Positions 62,097 through 64,000 of a DNA stretch of 64,000 nucleotides are shown here, in pieces (positions within the stretch are counted from its first letter, which is position 1; every line of letters begins with the position of its first letter). The DNA comes from Anaerolineales bacterium (GTDB lineage Bacteria > Chloroflexota > Anaerolineae > Anaerolineales > UBA4823), in contig PQAL01000005.1 in the NCBI GenBank assembly GCA_003105035.1, forward strand, positions 1 to 64,000. The letters run 5' to 3'. Both the position numbers and the translations under genes were made by a program. The notes beneath the pieces were generated by a model. It saw only the letters and a program-made list of their open reading frames with translations, was not told where the DNA came from and searched no databases.

Positions 62097-62327
62097 TTAA
62101 TCTATCTATTATGTCTACTTTTGGAGTGTTTACCTTTTTCGTTTGCACATGTCCGAGGCGGGGTTCCTAGCCGCCTCTGCGTCATGACCTTCTCCCTTAC
62201 CGGACGACTGACAATCTGACGTAAATGGTGGCAGCACCCCGCTTGCCGACCTTATTTTTCGTGGTTATCATGCCACTTTTTTGTGTAGTTATCCGTCGTT
62301 CAAATTTGCAGAAAGGGAAAATCATCC
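62097..62327 (+). promoter_or_regulatory. structured leader of cysK, possible attenuator
   Basis: The leader holds GAGGCGG/CCGCCTC (about 62156-62178), and near 62228-62260 a stem GGT-GGCA / TGCC-G-ACC followed by TTATTTTT, which looks like an intrinsic terminator in front of the gene. A GGTGG-centred segment there recalls a T-box antiterminator, but the standard consensus is not met. Regulation by cysteine or serine supply is possible; the riboswitch class is not identified. Confidence 0.4.
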
Positions 62328-63260
62328 ATGAATATCGCCAGCAATATTACCCAGCTGGTCGGGAACACACCCCTCGTCCGGCTCAACCGCCTCACTGCAG
62401 GCGCGAAAGCCGATGTGCTAGTTAAGCTGGAATCATTCAATCCCGCCCACAGCATCAAAGACCGTATCGGCGTCGCCATGATCGATGCCGCCGAGCAAGC
62501 CAGCCTGATAAATCCCGGCAGCATCATCCTTGAGCCTACCAGCGGTAACACAGGCATCGCCCTGGCCATGGTATGTGCTGCTCGCGGTTATCGCTGCACC
62601 CTGACCATGCCCGATACGATGAGCCGGGAAAGGCGTATGCTCTTACGCGCCTACGGTGCCGAGCTGATTCTCACCCCAGGTAGCGAAGGCATGTCCGGCG
62701 CCATCCGTAAAGCGGAGGAATTGGCTGCCTCCGACCAACGCTATGTCATCCCACAACAGTTTAATAACCCCGCTAATCCCGAAATCCATCGCCGCACCAC
62801 TGCCGAAGAGCTTTGGCGTGATACTGATGGCAAGCTGGATTTGTTGGTTGCTGGTGTAGGAACCGGCGGTACTATCACCGGCGTCGGGGAGGTGATCAAG
62901 GCTCGCAAGCCCTCATTCAAGGTTGTGGCTGTCGAACCACGGGGGTCTTCAGTGCTATCCGGTGGCGAGAAAGGTCCCCATCAGATTCAAGGTTTGGGTG
63001 CGGGCTTCATCCCCCAGGTGCTCAACACCCATATCTACGACGAGGTCATCAGCGTGTCGAATGATGATGCGCTGCAGACTGCCCGGCGGATGGCAAATGA
63101 AGAAGGATTGCTGGTAGGCATCTCATCCGGAGCAGCGGTTTGGGCTGCTTTACAAGTGGCGCACCGATCCGAGAATGACGGCAAGCTGCTGGTGGTCATC
63201 GCCCCCGATTTTGGCGAACGCTATTTGAGCACCCCGCTCTTCGCCGACCTGGCAGACTAG
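62328..63260 (+). CDS. cysK: cysteine synthase A
   Basis: A 310-residue fold-type-II PLP enzyme making cysteine from O-acetylserine and sulfide. The Schiff-base lysine is Lys44 in His-Ser-Ile-Lys-Asp-Arg; the substrate loop is Pro-Thr-Ser-Gly-Asn-Thr-Gly; the PLP phosphate loop is Gly-Thr-Gly-Gly-Thr; Ser in Gly-Ile-Ser-Ser-Gly is near the ring nitrogen. The length is standard. The ribosome binding site (AAAGG) is only moderate. cysE follows 73 bases downstream, so both last steps of cysteine synthesis share one transcript. Confidence 0.96.
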   Translation: MNIASNITQLVGNTPLVRLNRLTAGAKADVLVKLESFNPAHSIKDRIGVAMIDAAEQASLINPGSIILEPTSGNTGIALAMVCAARGYRCTLTMPDTMSRERRMLLRAYGAELILTPGSEGMSGAIRKAEELAASDQRYVIPQQFNNPANPEIHRRTTAEELWRDTDGKLDLLVAGVGTGGTITGVGEVIKARKPSFKVVAVEPRGSSVLSGGEKGPHQIQGLGAGFIPQVLNTHIYDEVISVSNDDALQTARRMANEEGLLVGISSGAAVWAALQVAHRSENDGKLLVVIAPDFGERYLSTPLFADLAD

Positions 63261-63333
63261 CCACGTACCTTTTTTTATTCCATCTATCAAGCCGCAAGGA
63301 TAAATTCCTGTAGCTTGACGATTAGGAGCCATT

Positions 63334-64000
63334 ATGGAAATTAATACCTACCGATCCACTACTACAAGGACAGCCAGACCTGCAGGTATTTTGGAAACCT
63401 TTCGTCAGGATGTGCACTCAGCCTTGAGTCGCGACCCGGCGGCAAGGTCTGCCCTGGAGGTGATCCTGGGTTACCCAGGCCTGCACGCTTTATGGGGTTA
63501 CCGCATTGCCCACTGGTTCTGGCGGCATGATCTCAAGCTATTCGGGCGGCTTCTCTCCCAGCTCGTGCGCGCGATCACCGGCATCGAGATTCACCCGGGT
63601 GCACAGATCGGCTCAGGTCTGTTTATTGACCATGGTATGGGGGTGGTTGTTGGTGAGACCGCTGAAATTGGTCAGGATGTCACCCTTTATCACGGCGTCA
63701 CCCTGGGTGGCACCAGCCTGGAAAAAGGAAAACGCCATCCCACCCTGGGTGACCGTGTTGTTGTGGGTGCCGGCGCTAAGATCCTGGGTCCCATCACCAT
63801 CGGGCCCGACAGCCGTATCGGCGCCAACGCCGTGGTGGTGAAGTCTGTCCCCGCCAACGCAGTGGTCGTGGGCGTCCCGGGCCAGAATATCGCCCGCAGC
63901 AAGCCCCACCGCCAGAGTGATGCGCCTGATCTCAACCACACCTCCCTGCCCGACCTGGTGGGTGTGTCATTGGTTGACCTGATCAAGCGCGTGGAAGCCT
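63334..64000 (+). CDS. cysE: serine O-acetyltransferase (cut by window end)
   Basis: At least 222 residues are visible and the frame is still open at base 64000. It is a hexapeptide-repeat left-handed beta-helix acetyltransferase making O-acetylserine. Family motifs are Asp-Pro-Ala near residue 35, Ile-His-Pro-Gly-Ala-Gln-Ile-Gly near 88, [12 protein letters not shown] near 101, and Tyr-His-Gly-Val-Thr-Leu-Gly-Gly near 123. AGGAG lies 5 bases before the ATG. It may form the cysteine synthase complex with CysK. The C-terminal tail that CysK binds is at or beyond the window end. Confidence 0.9.
   Translation, partial: MEINTYRSTTTRTARPAGILETFRQDVHSALSRDPAARSALEVILGYPGLHALWGYRIAHWFWRHDLKLFGRLLSQLVRAITGIEIHPGAQIGSGLFIDHGMGVVVGETAEIGQDVTLYHGVTLGGTSLEKGKRHPTLGDRVVVGAGAKILGPITIGPDSRIGANAVVVKSVPANAVVVGVPGQNIARSKPHRQSDAPDLNHTSLPDLVGVSLVDLIKRVEA

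Larger units (their letters stand above)
61907..62327. other. intergenic region: repeat terminator, strong promoter and cysK leader
   Basis: The left third holds the repeat-derived terminator, the middle a near-consensus promoter at 62063-62090, and the right a leader of about 230 bases with hairpins before cysK. No protein gene is supported in these 421 bases. Confidence 0.6.

Noticed and set aside
62220-62245. T-box antiterminator in front of cysK
   Set aside because: GGTGG is present but the conserved continuation (NACCGCG) is interrupted and no specifier loop was recognised; kept only as an unidentified structured leader.

Overview
The window reads as a stretch of chromosome from a member of the Chloroflexota, most likely the Anaerolineae. 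This is an inference from gene content, not from a marker RNA: no rRNA or tRNA gene was found. The supporting signs are moderate GC, many Thr/Pro-rich lipoproteins, a Ser/Thr kinase with a beta-propeller sensor, a DUF6391 protein, beta-propeller/BNR and DUF2341/DUF11 surface proteins, a lipoprotein fusing a DsbA-like domain to a cyclophilin, and REP-like intergenic repeats. About 51 protein genes are supported. No phage, insertion sequence, CRISPR array or origin was recognised.

Layout. 1-2204: end of a flavin oxidoreductase, a DUF6391 membrane protein overlapping in organisation with holA (TTG start), and a small convergent gene under a near-perfect sigma-70 promoter that carries a GAAC-N4-GTTC (SOS/LexA-type) operator. 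2205-6000: an AT-rich patch with a methyltransferase that looks acquired, then an RlmD-type rRNA methyltransferase and a class V aminotransferase. 6084-14730: a secreted metallopeptidase-like lipoprotein, then a signalling block (small membrane protein, FHA protein, degenerate GTPase with zinc ribbon, LuxR regulator with a dead receiver, leaderless-signal HtrA protease, and a divergent membrane Ser/Thr kinase). 14772-19196: surface proteins, Hsp20 with a clear terminator, a YdeI-type protein. 19352-24038: lipB, NDP-sugar pyrophosphorylase, a 71-residue protein, a class I aminotransferase, glutamate dehydrogenase. 24244-29164: a translationally coupled operon for a multiheme cytochrome lipoprotein, a 989-residue beta-propeller protein and a small protein. 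29368-36527: dnaN, an orphan PPDK-type ATP-binding protein, deoxynucleoside kinase, M3 peptidase, esterase lipoprotein. 36656-37942: a DsbA-cyclophilin lipoprotein interrupted by an in-frame UGA exactly at the first catalytic cysteine, with a SECIS-like hairpin just downstream, so a probable selenoprotein. 38000-43752: PrsW protease, DedA, biotin ligase, small membrane protein, gyrA. 43930-48303: three tandem GltD-like flavin/iron-sulfur oxidoreductases, the middle one apparently starting at ACG. 48557-51883: MacA/MacB-type exporter. 51890-58954: MalY-type lyase, short SerA, M32 carboxypeptidase, lipoprotein, a composite repeat, MFS transporter. 59182-64000: two-domain cupredoxin, lysine 2,3-aminomutase-type enzyme, then cysK (with a long promoter-proximal leader) and cysE, cut by the window end.

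How it fits together. Cysteine (cysK-cysE), serine (short SerA plus a class V aminotransferase elsewhere in the window) and glutamate (gdhA, GltD-like enzymes) metabolism are all represented. A large share of the rest works at or outside the membrane: lipoproteins, redox proteins, proteases and exporters. The strongest unusual items are the UGA/selenocysteine DsbA-cyclophilin, the operator-bearing promoter at 2250-2278, the ACG-start paralogue, the kinase/FHA/dead-receiver block, and the set of genes whose -10 box sits 6-7 bases before the start codon (probable leaderless mRNAs).
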